Positions 1-6,838 of a stretch of DNA of 20,563 bases are shown here, piece by piece. Both the position numbers and the translations under genes were made by a program. Below the pieces are notes generated by a model that worked only from the letters and a program-made list of their open reading frames with translations, had not been told where the DNA came from and made no database searches. This DNA is from GWC2-45-19 sp964358085 (GTDB taxonomy: Bacteria; Patescibacteriota; Microgenomatia; CAZETR01; Amesbacteraceae): positions 1 through 20,563 of the forward strand of contig CAYHNU010000007.1 of NCBI GenBank assembly GCA_964358085.1. The letters are read 5' to 3'. Each line of letters opens with the position of its first letter. Position 1 is the stretch's first letter.

Positions 1-147
1 TCTAGGATTGCCTCGGTATTGACCTTCGACAAGCTCAGGTTGTCCACCGATACAGCCAAATTTGCTACTCCAAATTACTGCTGAGAGGGCCCATACTACT
101 AGCCTTCCGTGCGGCTTTACACTACCCCGCATGTCTTTTGAAAGAAC
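1..147 (-). ncRNA. Unidentified structured RNA or partial ORF leaving the left edge
   Basis: Read on the minus strand, this stretch follows a consensus TATAAT box and folds into nested hairpins. One pairs AATTTG with CAAATT inside CAGC/GCTG around positions 54-85. A second pairs CGGT with ACCG around an inner ACCT/AGGT stem near 15-52. I compared it by memory with the 5' ends of RNase P RNA, tmRNA, SRP RNA, 6S and 23S rRNA and could not match any of them. The same strand is also open for 44 codons from an ATG at 132 to the edge (MRGSVKPHGRLVVW...), which resembles no protein I know. Both readings are uncertain; the stems make RNA slightly more likely. Confidence 0.3.
22..40. repeat. Small dispersed palindrome, ACCTTCGAC-AAGCTCAGGT type
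   Basis: The unit has complementary ACCT/AGGT ends around a TTCGACAAGCTC core. A diverged relative occurs at 2047-2066 inside the tRNA-binding gene. Short palindromes of this type are, to my knowledge, common in CPR and other environmental genomes. Confidence 0.6.
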
Positions 148-153
148 AAGGCT

Positions 154-159
154 ATTATA
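154..159 (-). promoter_or_regulatory. -10 box for the leftward transcript
   Basis: On the minus strand the hexamer reads TATAAT, a perfect -10 match, and would start RNA near position 147. No convincing -35 lies 16-18 nt upstream; that spot is taken by the palindrome at 173-193. Confidence 0.5.
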
Positions 160-172
160 TCATTTTGAAACT

Positions 173-193
173 ATCCCACCTGGAAGGTGGGAT
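173..193. repeat. Perfect 8-bp palindrome, also found inside the ligase gene
   Basis: ATCCCACC and GGTGGGAT flank a 5-nt loop. Read rightward it is followed by TTTT and could act as a weak intrinsic terminator. The same arms, followed by a similar TGTGACAC or TTGTCACAC tail, recur at 12455-12475 inside the DNA ligase gene, so this is a dispersed element and not only a local terminator. Confidence 0.65.
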
Positions 194-228
194 TTTTGTC
201 ACACAACAAAATTTGCTACACTTAAGAA

Positions 229-804
229 GTGAAAGGAAAGAGAGTAACGGCTGAAGTGTTGCGGAAAATTGGGGTGCCGACGGGATGGACGGGGGCGATT
301 ATTTTGGCAGGCCTTTTGACCGGCGGAGTGGCCCTGAAAAATCTGAAAGACAATTTTAGGGAAAGTAAGGTTATTTTTCCTGATCGGGGATATGTGAACG
401 ATATAAAGGACGGGGATACTTTTGGCATAAGATGGGGTTTGTCGGTGAGACTAGTGGGAGTTAATGCCCCAGACAGGGGAGAGAAGGGGTACGAAGAAGC
501 AAAAATGGGGCTAGCGAAATTAATTAAAGGAAAGACCGTATGGTTAGAATATGATAGATATCTGGACGAAAAACACGTACGGTTGTTGGCCTGGGTGTGG
601 GTGGGGTGCGAAAAAACCCCCATCTTTTTACCAGCGGATTATATGCATTTATCTAATAACCAATCCCGTCCGGGATTAACCGATAATCCTGAAGGATGTA
701 AGAAAGGAAAACTGGTACAGGAGGAATTGATAAAAGCGGGTTTGGCAAAAATAGAAGTATACAAAGACCGGGGTGAGCTGAAATATGAGGAGAGATTGAG
801 GTAG
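229..804 (+). CDS. Membrane-anchored thermonuclease (SNase-like) protein
   Basis: A 191-residue member of the staphylococcal nuclease (SNc) family, which cuts DNA and RNA with Ca2+ help. Residues about 20-36 are hydrophobic and should act as a membrane anchor or uncleaved signal, placing the domain outside the cell. The core shows DGDT (61-64), RLVGVNAPD (74-82) and VRLLAWVWV (117-125). By alignment to the family, R74 and R118 match the two catalytic arginines and D61/D63 match metal-site residues. The catalytic glutamate is aspartate (D82), and the metal-binding aspartate of the DTPE motif is N79, so activity may be reduced. The GTG start has no ribosome site; TACACT ends six bases before it. 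In such small-genome bacteria a secreted nuclease could serve nucleotide scavenging, which is inference. Confidence 0.8.
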   Translation: MKGKRVTAEVLRKIGVPTGWTGAIILAGLLTGGVALKNLKDNFRESKVIFPDRGYVNDIKDGDTFGIRWGLSVRLVGVNAPDRGEKGYEEAKMGLAKLIKGKTVWLEYDRYLDEKHVRLLAWVWVGCEKTPIFLPADYMHLSNNQSRPGLTDNPEGCKKGKLVQEELIKAGLAKIEVYKDRGELKYEERLR

Positions 805-807
805 AAT
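802..807 (+). promoter_or_regulatory. -10 box six bases before trpS start
   Basis: TAGAAT lies over the end of the nuclease gene (its stop TAG is at 802-804), with AGGGGA between box and ATG. This layout predicts a transcript starting at or next to the start codon. No good -35 is visible. Confidence 0.5.
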
Positions 808-813
808 AGGGGA

Positions 814-1794
814 ATGAGCAAAACTAGAATATTATCAGGGATTAGATCCAGCGGAAGATTGCATATAGGCAACTACTTGGGTGCAGTTAAAGGGATGCTG
901 GCTTTGCAAAATGATCCAGCTTACGAAACCTATTATATGGTGGCAGATTTACATGCTTTGACGACTCCATATGATAAAGAGAAATTTGCCCAAGAAACCA
1001 AAAGTGTGATTAAAGATTATTTAGCCGCTGGTCTAGATCCGGAGAAGTCGGTTTTGTTTGTGCAATCTCAAGTTTCAGAACATGTGGAGCTAGCATATTA
1101 TTTTTCCACAGTCACGACATTGGCCAAGATGACGCACCTGCCGACGTACAAAGAAAAGGTGAAACAGTTTCCGGATCATGTGACGATGGCCTTGGTGAAC
1201 TATCCGGTCTTGATGGCGGCAGATATTTTGGCGTACAAAGCGGGATTGGTGCCGGTAGGAATTGACCAGGAGCCGCATTTGGAGGCGGCTCGGGAAATTG
1301 CCCGGCGGATGAATGCGGATTTTGGAACGGATTTCCCGGAGCCAAAACGGTTTGCCACTAAGGGCGAATATGTTCCGTCACTTTCCGGCGAGGGGAAGAT
1401 GAGTAAGTCGGTGGAAGGCAGTTATATTCTTCTGACTGACGGATTAGATGAAATTAGAGGTAAATTGGCAAAAGCGCCGACTGACGCAGGGGGCCCGGGA
1501 AAACTGCCTAAAGACGGACCAGTGGCGAATTTATTCAAATTTGTGGAATTGTTTAAACCGCAAAGGTTGGAATATTACGCATCTTTATATGAGCAGGGCA
1601 AATTGCGATACTCGGAATTGAAAGAAGAATTGGCGATGGCGGTCCATGAAGAACTGAAACCAATGCAGGACAAGCGCAATAAATTAACAGATGAGTATAT
1701 GGATGAAGTAATTAGAAATGGTGCAGAAAGAGCAAGAAGGGTAGCAGCTGAAGTGGTAAAAGAGGTGAAAATAAAAATGGGTTTATTGATATGA
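814..1794 (+). CDS. trpS: Tryptophanyl-tRNA synthetase
   Basis: Class Ic aminoacyl-tRNA synthetase that activates tryptophan with ATP and loads it onto tRNA-Trp in the cytoplasm. The 326-residue length fits bacterial TrpRS. The HIGH-type motif reads HIGN at 17-20, within SSGRLHIGNYLGA, and the KMSKS loop is intact at 195-199. Family stretches VADLHALTTPY (43-53) and LMAADILAYKAGLVPVGIDQ (133-152) are also clear. The gene starts six bases after a -10 box and overlaps the next gene by ATGA, so the two are probably translated together. Confidence 0.96.
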   Translation: MSKTRILSGIRSSGRLHIGNYLGAVKGMLALQNDPAYETYYMVADLHALTTPYDKEKFAQETKSVIKDYLAAGLDPEKSVLFVQSQVSEHVELAYYFSTVTTLAKMTHLPTYKEKVKQFPDHVTMALVNYPVLMAADILAYKAGLVPVGIDQEPHLEAAREIARRMNADFGTDFPEPKRFATKGEYVPSLSGEGKMSKSVEGSYILLTDGLDEIRGKLAKAPTDAGGPGKLPKDGPVANLFKFVELFKPQRLEYYASLYEQGKLRYSELKEELAMAVHEELKPMQDKRNKLTDEYMDEVIRNGAERARRVAAEVVKEVKIKMGLLI

Positions 1795-2129
1795 TCACCA
1801 TCGATGATTTTGCCAAGATTGAGATAAAGGTGGGATTGGTGACAGAGGCGGTGAATAAAGAGGGGAGCGAGAAATTGATTAGATTGACGGTGGATTTTGG
1901 AACAGAAACCAGAACTATTTTTACAGCAGTGCGAACTTATGGCTATACACCGGAAGATTTTTTGAATAAAAAGTTTTTGTTTGTGACCAATCTGGAATAT
2001 AAGAAAATTATGGATGAGGAATCACAAGGAATGATATTGGCCGTTGACTCTTCGGCAAGCTCAGAGCAAGTTTCTAAGCCTGTATTTGTTGCGGCAGGAA
2101 GATTTCCCGTTGGGGCTAAAGCGAGATAA
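1791..2129 (+). CDS. tRNA-binding domain protein (MetRS C-terminal/CsaA-like)
   Basis: A 112-residue OB-fold protein of the tRNA-binding (EMAP II/Arc1p/CsaA) family. It opens with the family signature DDFAKIEIKVGLV (5-17) and carries MDEESQGMILA (73-83), the usual MxSxGMLLA region. Such domains occur as the C-terminal dimerisation part of MetRS or as stand-alone proteins; here it stands alone, coupled to trpS by a 4-base overlap. The repeat-derived stretch DSSASSEQVSKP lies near the C-terminus. Its last 14 bases overlap the convergent minus-strand toxin gene. Whether it serves MetRS or another synthetase cannot be told from this window. Confidence 0.82.
   Translation: MITIDDFAKIEIKVGLVTEAVNKEGSEKLIRLTVDFGTETRTIFTAVRTYGYTPEDFLNKKFLFVTNLEYKKIMDEESQGMILAVDSSASSEQVSKPVFVAAGRFPVGAKAR
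2047..2066. repeat. Diverged copy of the 22-40 palindrome, in frame in a gene
   Basis: ACTCTTCGGCAAGCTCAGAG has CTCT/AGAG arms and aligns with the unit at 22-40. It encodes residues of the loop DSSASSEQ near the C-terminus of the tRNA-binding protein. Confidence 0.5.
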
Positions 2130-2505
2130 ATTTCTTGGAAAGTTTGATATCGAAGGTTTTAAAATCTTTGGCTCCTTGTGATTTGGAATAGAGAAGATTA
2201 AAAGTATCGACTAAACCGAGAGGAGAATTTTTATAAAGAATAAGAGATTGTTTCAATAATGAGTGATGTTCAAAATCAATAAAGCTCATGTCTAATATCT
2301 TATCTAATATCTTTATTATTTGTTCTTTATTCTTTTGATAGTTTGAAAATAGTACCCAATATATCTCAAATACTACTATCGATGAAGTAAACAGGTTGAT
2401 TTTTCCCTGTGCAGCTTGTGTGAATAAACTTATTGCTTTTTGATGCTGTTCTTTAACATCATCGATAATGAATCGTAAAAAATAATTTGTATCAACAAAA
2501 ATCAT
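2116..2505 (-). CDS. vapC: PIN-domain toxin (VapC type)
   Basis: A 129-residue PIN-domain ribonuclease, the toxin half of a type II module; VapC proteins cut tRNAs or rRNA when freed from their antitoxin. The acidic metal-binding residues of the family are all present: D5 (FVDTNYFLR), E47 (VVFEIYW), D100 (LVDTF) and D119 (TFDIKL). It overlaps its antitoxin gene by four bases (ATGA) and runs against the surrounding genes. Its base composition is more AT-rich than its neighbours, which suggests horizontal arrival. No sign of inactivation. Confidence 0.88.
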   Translation of the reverse strand: MIFVDTNYFLRFIIDDVKEQHQKAISLFTQAAQGKINLFTSSIVVFEIYWVLFSNYQKNKEQIIKILDKILDMSFIDFEHHSLLKQSLILYKNSPLGLVDTFNLLYSKSQGAKDFKTFDIKLSKKFISL

Positions 2506-2750
2506 TTTTGTTTATAGCTCTCTGTTATTGATTTATCTATTATCTTGTCAATTGACAAACCTTCAAATTTTTTAGCCAATTTTACAGATCCAGCCAATTG
2601 ATTAATCAGATCCAGAGCGGAGGTAATAGAAAGTGAGTTACCAGTTTTTGAAATCATAACCTTTTGGCCAATTTTCCAGTTTAGATCACGAAACAGCTCA
2701 GCGGGGACAGTAAGCTGTTGTTTGCCGGTTAGGGTGGCCATATATGTCAT
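2502..2750 (-). CDS. vapB: AbrB-type antitoxin (VapB)
   Basis: An 82-residue protein with an N-terminal SpoVT/AbrB swapped-hairpin DNA-binding domain (LTGKQQLTVPAELFRDLNWKIG, split here as residues 7-28) and a C-terminal tail that would wrap the toxin. It should neutralise the adjoining PIN toxin and repress its own promoter. The first ATG (2750) lies nine bases from the -10 box; a second in-frame ATG at 2741 gives MATLTGK and is a possible alternative. Confidence 0.85.
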   Translation of the reverse strand: MTYMATLTGKQQLTVPAELFRDLNWKIGQKVMISKTGNSLSITSALDLINQLAGSVKLAKKFEGLSIDKIIDKSITESYKQK

Positions 2751-2797
2751 ATCAAGGAAAGTATATTACATTCAAGGAGGAATGTCAATATCAAGGA
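2749..2797 (-). promoter_or_regulatory. vapBC promoter with three CCTTGA operator repeats
   Basis: On the minus strand TTGACA (2788-2783), a 17-nt spacer and TATACT (2765-2760) form a near-perfect sigma70-type promoter. Three direct repeats of TCCTTGATAT, the middle one TCCTTGAATG, begin about 19-20 bp apart at 2788-2797, 2769-2778 and 2749-2758. They straddle the -35, the spacer and the start site. Spacing near two helical turns suggests that antitoxin dimers bind one face of the DNA; that is inference. Confidence 0.8.
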
Positions 2798-2832
2798 AAT
2801 GCGGGAAGGTGGTAAGTGAGAAAGATTTGAGG

Positions 2833-2838
2833 TAGAAT
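2833..2838 (+). promoter_or_regulatory. -10 box ahead of ftsH
   Basis: TAGAAT ends ten bases before the ATG. The context TTTGAGGTAGAAT closely repeats ATTGAGGTAGAAT ahead of trpS, so the extra upstream bases may be part of the promoter. No clear -35 is seen. Confidence 0.45.
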
Positions 2839-2848
2839 AAAGCGCGTT

Positions 2849-4759
2849 ATGAATACAAAAGAAGATAAAGGCCAGACTAAACCTCCGGTTAGAAATGGAA
2901 ACGGGAAGAAGCCCCTCGACTCCGCTCGGGGTAAACCGGTGCGGGGGGTGATGATCCAGATGCAGTTTGATTTGCAGAGATTGGCCTGGTGGGCGGTGGT
3001 GGGGCTGATGATATTCTCTCTGGCGGGGCTGTGGATGTCCGGATCCAAAGTGCAAAAAGAGGTGCAATTGTCACAGGCGCTGGAGGATATCCGGGCGGGA
3101 AAGATCGAAAAAGTGGAGGTGTACGCTGACCGGTTGGCTCTGTTTTATAAAGACAATAAGGATGAGCCGATGACTTCCCGTAAAGAAGGGAATGTAAGTT
3201 TTACAGAAATATTGGACCGGGCGCAGATCAAACCGGACGCAGTGAAATACGAAATCAAAGACCAGACATTCGGGCAGGTAATGACGGCGGTGTTACCCAG
3301 CGTAATCGGAACAGGATTTGTGCTGTTGGTCCTTTTGTATATGATGCGCCAGGCCAGGGGACAGCAGGACAGTATATTTTCCTTTGGCCAGTCCCGGGCC
3401 AAATTATTTGATAAAGGCAAGCAGTCGGTGAAATTTGCGGACGTGGCGGGAGTGGATGAGGCCAAAAAGGAAGTAGAAGAGGTAGTGGACTTTTTGAAAA
3501 ATCCGGGGAAGTATAAAGCGCTGGGGGCCAGAACTCCCAAGGGGGCGCTACTCATTGGTCCGTCGGGAGTGGGTAAGACTTTATTGGCCAGGGCGATAGC
3601 TGGGGAAGCAGGGGTGCCTTTTTATTCTATGGCGGGAAGTGAATTTATGGAAATGCTGGTGGGAGTGGGCAGTGCGCGGGTGCGGGATTTGTTTGCCACA
3701 GCTAAAAAGAACGCGCCGGCGATTATCTTTATCGATGAGATCGACGCTATTGGACGGCAAAGGGGACACGGGTTGATGGGGGGGCACGACGAGAGAGAAC
3801 AGACCTTAAACCAGATTTTGGTAGAAATGGACGGTTTTGCGGCAAATGAGAACGTGGTAGTGCTGGCAGCAACCAATCGCCCGGAACTTCTCGACCCGGC
3901 TCTGGTGCGGCCAGGAAGATTTGACCGGCGGGTAATGGTGGATATGCCGGATATTGAGGGACGCAAGGCTATTTTGGGAATTTATGCCAGAAACAAGCCA
4001 TTTGTAAAGTCGGTAAATTGGGAAGCGGTGGCCAAGCGGACGGTGGGATTTTCTGGAGCGGATTTGGAAAACATGCTCAACGAAGCGGCAATTGGGGCGG
4101 CCAGAGAAGCAAAAAAAGAAATAACCATGGAGAATATTGAAGAGGCGGCGACTAAAGTAAAACTGGGGCCGCAGAAAAAGAGACTGCAGACTGAAGATGA
4201 CCGGAAAATGACGGCGTATCATGAAGCGGGGCACGCGGTGGTGAATTGGGCCCAAAAAGGATTGGATCCGGTGCATAGGATTTCTATAGTTTCCCGGGGA
4301 ATGAGCTTGGGACACACTCTAGTTCCGCCGGCAGCCGACCGGGTGCATGAAACAAAGTCCAGATTACTGTCCCAGATTGCCATGATGTTGGGCGGGCGGG
4401 CGGCAGAGGATCTGGTATTTAGTGAATTTACGACCGGGGCCAGCAATGATATTGACAAGGCGTCATCGGTGGCTCGGGACATGGTGATGGAATACGGGAT
4501 GAGCGATCTGGGACCGATTAATTACGGGCCGGCCCAGGACGTGATAGATTGGGGCAGGGGATATATGGAACCGACGCAAATTTCTCCCGATGTGCAGGCT
4601 AAAATCGACGCGGAAGTAAAAAAGATTATTGACGAAGCTTATAAAAAAGCCCAAGTGATTTTGAAAAAATACCGCAAGAAAATGGACGTAGTGGTTGAAA
4701 GTTTGATGAAAGTGGAGACGATGGATGGGGATGAGTTTATGCGTCTGATGACGCATTGA
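2849..4759 (+). CDS. ftsH: ATP-dependent zinc metalloprotease FtsH
   Basis: Membrane-bound AAA+ protease that unfolds and degrades membrane and short-lived cytoplasmic proteins as a hexamer. Domain order: transmembrane segment about 47-63, extracytoplasmic region to about 147, second transmembrane segment about 148-166, AAA+ domain with Walker A GPSGVGKT (237-244), Walker B IIFIDEID (292-299) and the second region of homology around RPGRFDR (354-360), then the zinc protease domain with HEAGH (458-462) and the likely third ligand D534 in GASNDID. Length (636) is typical. The first 34 residues are an unusual extension partly encoded by a palindromic repeat; many FtsH proteins would begin near M35. 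The start at 2849 fits the -10 box, but internal starts cannot be excluded. Confidence 0.97.
   Translation: MNTKEDKGQTKPPVRNGNGKKPLDSARGKPVRGVMIQMQFDLQRLAWWAVVGLMIFSLAGLWMSGSKVQKEVQLSQALEDIRAGKIEKVEVYADRLALFYKDNKDEPMTSRKEGNVSFTEILDRAQIKPDAVKYEIKDQTFGQVMTAVLPSVIGTGFVLLVLLYMMRQARGQQDSIFSFGQSRAKLFDKGKQSVKFADVAGVDEAKKEVEEVVDFLKNPGKYKALGARTPKGALLIGPSGVGKTLLARAIAGEAGVPFYSMAGSEFMEMLVGVGSARVRDLFATAKKNAPAIIFIDEIDAIGRQRGHGLMGGHDEREQTLNQILVEMDGFAANENVVVLAATNRPELLDPALVRPGRFDRRVMVDMPDIEGRKAILGIYARNKPFVKSVNWEAVAKRTVGFSGADLENMLNEAAIGAAREAKKEITMENIEEAATKVKLGPQKKRLQTEDDRKMTAYHEAGHAVVNWAQKGLDPVHRISIVSRGMSLGHTLVPPAADRVHETKSRLLSQIAMMLGGRAAEDLVFSEFTTGASNDIDKASSVARDMVMEYGMSDLGPINYGPAQDVIDWGRGYMEPTQISPDVQAKIDAEVKKIIDEAYKKAQVILKKYRKKMDVVVESLMKVETMDGDEFMRLMTH
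2912..2931. repeat. Small palindromic repeat in the 5' end of ftsH
   Basis: CCCCTCGACTCCGCTCGGGG has CCCC/GGGG ends and encodes the in-frame PLDSARG of the FtsH N-terminal extension. I recognise this unit as a common dispersed element in environmental bacterial genomes; only one copy lies in this window. Confidence 0.5.
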
Positions 4760-4770
4760 TTACCCAGTCA

Positions 4771-4826
4771 ACCTCACCCCTAGCCCCTCTCCATAATTAT
4801 GGAGAGGGGAATAAAAGAGGTGAGGT
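4771..4826. repeat. CCTCACCCC/CCCCTCTCC palindromic element, intergenic copy A
   Basis: Outer arms ACCTCAC (4771-4777) and GTGAGGT (4820-4826) enclose a perfect 26-bp palindrome of CCCCTCTCCATAA and its complement (4784-4809). This copy fills most of the ftsH-polA gap and could fold as a strong hairpin. Its right end runs directly into GGTAAAAT, the -10 box of the next gene. Four more copies lie at 7179, 17687, 18770 and 19152. Confidence 0.85.
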
Positions 4827-4828
4827 GG

Positions 4829-4834
4829 TAAAAT
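4829..4834 (+). promoter_or_regulatory. -10 box six bases before the 5' nuclease start
   Basis: TAAAAT, then TACGGG, then the GTG start. It abuts the palindromic element. The same GGTAAAATT string follows the copy ahead of mutM, so the element and promoter may travel together. Confidence 0.5.
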
Positions 4835-4840
4835 TACGGG

Positions 4841-5713
4841 GTGGATAAGCTGTTAATCTTGGATGGAAATAGTGTTTTGCATCGGGCGTATTATGCGCTG
4901 CCGGATTGGAGGAATAGATCAGGGGAGGCGACGGCGGGGGTGTATGGATTTTTGAGCATGATGCTGAAAGCTATTGAAGAATTGAAACCAACGCATTTAG
5001 CAGTGGTATTTGATCATCCGTCTCCAACTTTTAGACATACGATGTATGTGGGGTATCAGACAAACAGAGAGAAAGAGAGACAAGTATCAGAAGATATTTG
5101 GGGGCAAATTGAGAAACTCAAGAAAGTTTTTCAGTTGCTCGGTTTACCAGTTTATCAGTTAAGTGGATTCGAAGCCGACGATTTAATTGGAACAATAGCC
5201 AAGCAGGCGAAATGTGATGTAATCATTATTACAGGTGATAGAGATTTAATGCAGCTGGTAGATAAGAAAATAAAACTATATATGCCAATTAAGGGATTGA
5301 GTGATACAGTGATCGTTGATGAAGACAAGGTGATGGAGAGAATGGGCGTGCACCCGAATCAAATAATTGATTACAAAGCGCTAGTGGGGGATAGTAGTGA
5401 TAATTATCCGGGGGTGGCTGGAATAGGACCAAAAACAGCAATTCATTTATTGACTGAATATGGAACATTTGAAAACGTTGTAAAGAAATCAGGGAATCCT
5501 AAGGTGGTTGCTGGTTATGAAGGGGGAGAATTGTCGAAAAGACTGGCGACGATCAGGACCGATGCGCCGGTTACATACGACAATGCTCAATGCACAATAC
5601 CCAATGCCCAGAAGATGACGGAGGTGTTGCAGGAGTTGGGATACCGAAGTTTGACAAAAAGAGTAGATAAAACTAAGGTAAATGATGTTAATCAAGTTGG
5701 TTTGTTTGATTAA
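4841..5713 (+). CDS. Stand-alone 5'-3' exonuclease (PolA N-terminal type)
   Basis: A 290-residue FEN-family 5' nuclease, equal to the first domain of DNA polymerase I, without polymerase. It should remove RNA primers and flaps. Metal-site acids are visible: D8 (LILDGN), D58 (VVFDHP), E111/D113/D114 (FEADDLIG), D133/D135 (TGDRDL) and D184/D187 (GDSSDNYPGV). The helix-hairpin-helix GVAGIGPKTA (191-200) follows. Residues about 246-257 (TYDNAQCTIPNA) are encoded by a 7-nt tandem repeat. The last residues, NQVGLFD, hold a QxxLF peptide (285-289) like the bacterial sliding-clamp-binding motif. GTG start, no ribosome site. Confidence 0.93.
   Translation: MDKLLILDGNSVLHRAYYALPDWRNRSGEATAGVYGFLSMMLKAIEELKPTHLAVVFDHPSPTFRHTMYVGYQTNREKERQVSEDIWGQIEKLKKVFQLLGLPVYQLSGFEADDLIGTIAKQAKCDVIIITGDRDLMQLVDKKIKLYMPIKGLSDTVIVDEDKVMERMGVHPNQIIDYKALVGDSSDNYPGVAGIGPKTAIHLLTEYGTFENVVKKSGNPKVVAGYEGGELSKRLATIRTDAPVTYDNAQCTIPNAQKMTEVLQELGYRSLTKRVDKTKVNDVNQVGLFD
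5581..5608 (+). repeat. Four 7-nt CAATGCN repeats inside the 5' nuclease gene
   Basis: The units are CAATGCT, CAATGCA, CAATACC and CAATGCC. They stay in frame and encode NAQCTIPNA in the C-terminal domain, downstream of all catalytic residues. Confidence 0.7.
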
Positions 5714-5719
5714 ACTTTT

Positions 5720-6838
5720 GTGAAAGTTGCAATTGTTCACGATTATTTGAAAGAAATTGGAGGGGCGGAGAAAGTGCTGATGGCTCTGAAGGAAATGTGG
5801 CCGGAGGCGCCGGTGTATACAGCGTATAAATTTCCCAAGTATTGGGGACAATACAAAGACTTATTGGATGGATGGGACATCCGGGAAACTTGGGCGAAGT
5901 ATTTGCCGCTACCTGATCGACTGTTAAGTTACTACACTATTCCGTCACCGTTATTTTTCTCGACGCTGGATTTATCTGGATATGACGTGGTGATAATCTC
6001 TCAAACAGGCGGGTATTTTCCCAATGGAGTAAAAGTGGGAGAGAAAACCAAACTGATTACGTATTGCCATACACCTCCGCGTTTTTTGTACGGCTATCCG
6101 ACGGCCAGAAATGAAAGACATAAATGGTATTTGCGGCCGATTTCGGAGGTAGTGAATCATGTCTTGCGGATGGTGGATTTCAAGTGGGCCCAAAGGCCAA
6201 CGGTATTTGTGGCCAATTCAAAAAACATAGCCAATAGAATACGGAAGTTCTACAGAAGAGAGGCGGAAGTCATATATCCCCCGATTGAGGTTCAAGGTTC
6301 AAGATTCAAGATTCAAGATTCAAGAAAAAGGGACTACTATTTGATTGTTTCTCGAATAGTGGGCAGTAAAAATATTGAATTGGCCGTGGAAGCGGCAAAT
6401 AAATATGAATTTAGACTAAAAGTAGCGGGGCGACCAATAGGGTCGAGCGGAAAAGAGATCGTGAAACTGATAAAAGGGAGAACCGTCGAGTATTTGGGGG
6501 AAGTGAGTGAAGAAGATAGAAAGAAATTATTGGCGGAAGCAAAAGGATTTTTGGCGCTGGAAAGTGAGCCTGATTTTGGGATGACGACGGTGGAACCAAT
6601 GGTACACGGAACGCCGGTGATTGCTTTCCGGGCAGGGGGATATTTGGAAACGGTAGTGGAGGGGAAAACAGGGGTGTTTTTTGATGAGTTGACGACTGAA
6701 TCCCTGTGGACGGCTTTGCAAAAGTTTGAAAAAATAAAGTGGAGCACGGCGGCGCTGCGAAAACACGCGCAGAAATTCTCTGAGGAGAATTTTAAAAAAC
6801 AGATAAGGGATTTGGTTCAACGTATTACTGATGATTAA
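5720..6838 (+). CDS. GT4-family glycosyltransferase
   Basis: A 372-residue GT-B-fold glycosyltransferase, closest by eye to WbaZ-like mannosyltransferases that build surface polysaccharide or glycolipid from nucleotide sugars. The N-terminus MKVAIVHDYLKEIGGAEKVL (1-20) holds the family's GGAE acceptor-side motif; CHTPPRFLYGY (116-126) and RIVGSKNIELAVEA (212-225) are also typical. The donor-binding motif reads ESEPDFGMTTVEPM (281-294), with a proline just before DFG where WbaZ-type proteins have the first EX7E glutamate; E283 lies one place earlier. A 7-nt repeat encodes VQGSRFKIQDSRK between the two lobes. It starts with GTG 6 bases after the 5' nuclease and overlaps the next gene by 8 bases. 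The acceptor sugar is unknown. Confidence 0.88.
   Translation: MKVAIVHDYLKEIGGAEKVLMALKEMWPEAPVYTAYKFPKYWGQYKDLLDGWDIRETWAKYLPLPDRLLSYYTIPSPLFFSTLDLSGYDVVIISQTGGYFPNGVKVGEKTKLITYCHTPPRFLYGYPTARNERHKWYLRPISEVVNHVLRMVDFKWAQRPTVFVANSKNIANRIRKFYRREAEVIYPPIEVQGSRFKIQDSRKRDYYLIVSRIVGSKNIELAVEAANKYEFRLKVAGRPIGSSGKEIVKLIKGRTVEYLGEVSEEDRKKLLAEAKGFLALESEPDFGMTTVEPMVHGTPVIAFRAGGYLETVVEGKTGVFFDELTTESLWTALQKFEKIKWSTAALRKHAQKFSEENFKKQIRDLVQRITDD
6290..6324 (+). repeat. Five 7-nt RTTCAAG repeats inside the glycosyltransferase gene
   Basis: The units are GTTCAAG twice, then ATTCAAG three times. Because 7 is not a multiple of 3, all three frames are read in turn, giving VQGSRFKIQDSR. The same unit occurs in the ligase (13142-13169) and NnrD (9591-9618) genes. 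Confidence 0.8.

Noticed and set aside
173..198. Simple intrinsic terminator
   Set aside because: The hairpin plus T-run fits, but an almost identical hairpin lies inside the ligase gene, so it is better described as a repeat; a terminator role remains possible.
222..623. Long minus-strand ORF opposite the thermonuclease, and similar antisense ORFs elsewhere
   Set aside because: Low-complexity translations mirror the purine-rich coding strand; no motifs, promoters or coupling support them.
1792..1794. Recoded UGA (glycine) as in SR1 or Gracilibacteria
   Set aside because: Genes such as trpS, ftsH, recF and ligase end at TGA at expected family lengths, and no conserved glycine position is occupied by TGA.
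2116..2129. Frameshift at the convergent end of the tRNA-binding and toxin genes
   Set aside because: Both proteins have normal length and ends; a 14-base convergent overlap is enough explanation.
6290..6324. CRISPR-like array from ATTCAAG repeats
   Set aside because: Units are 7 nt with no spacers and are translated in frame.
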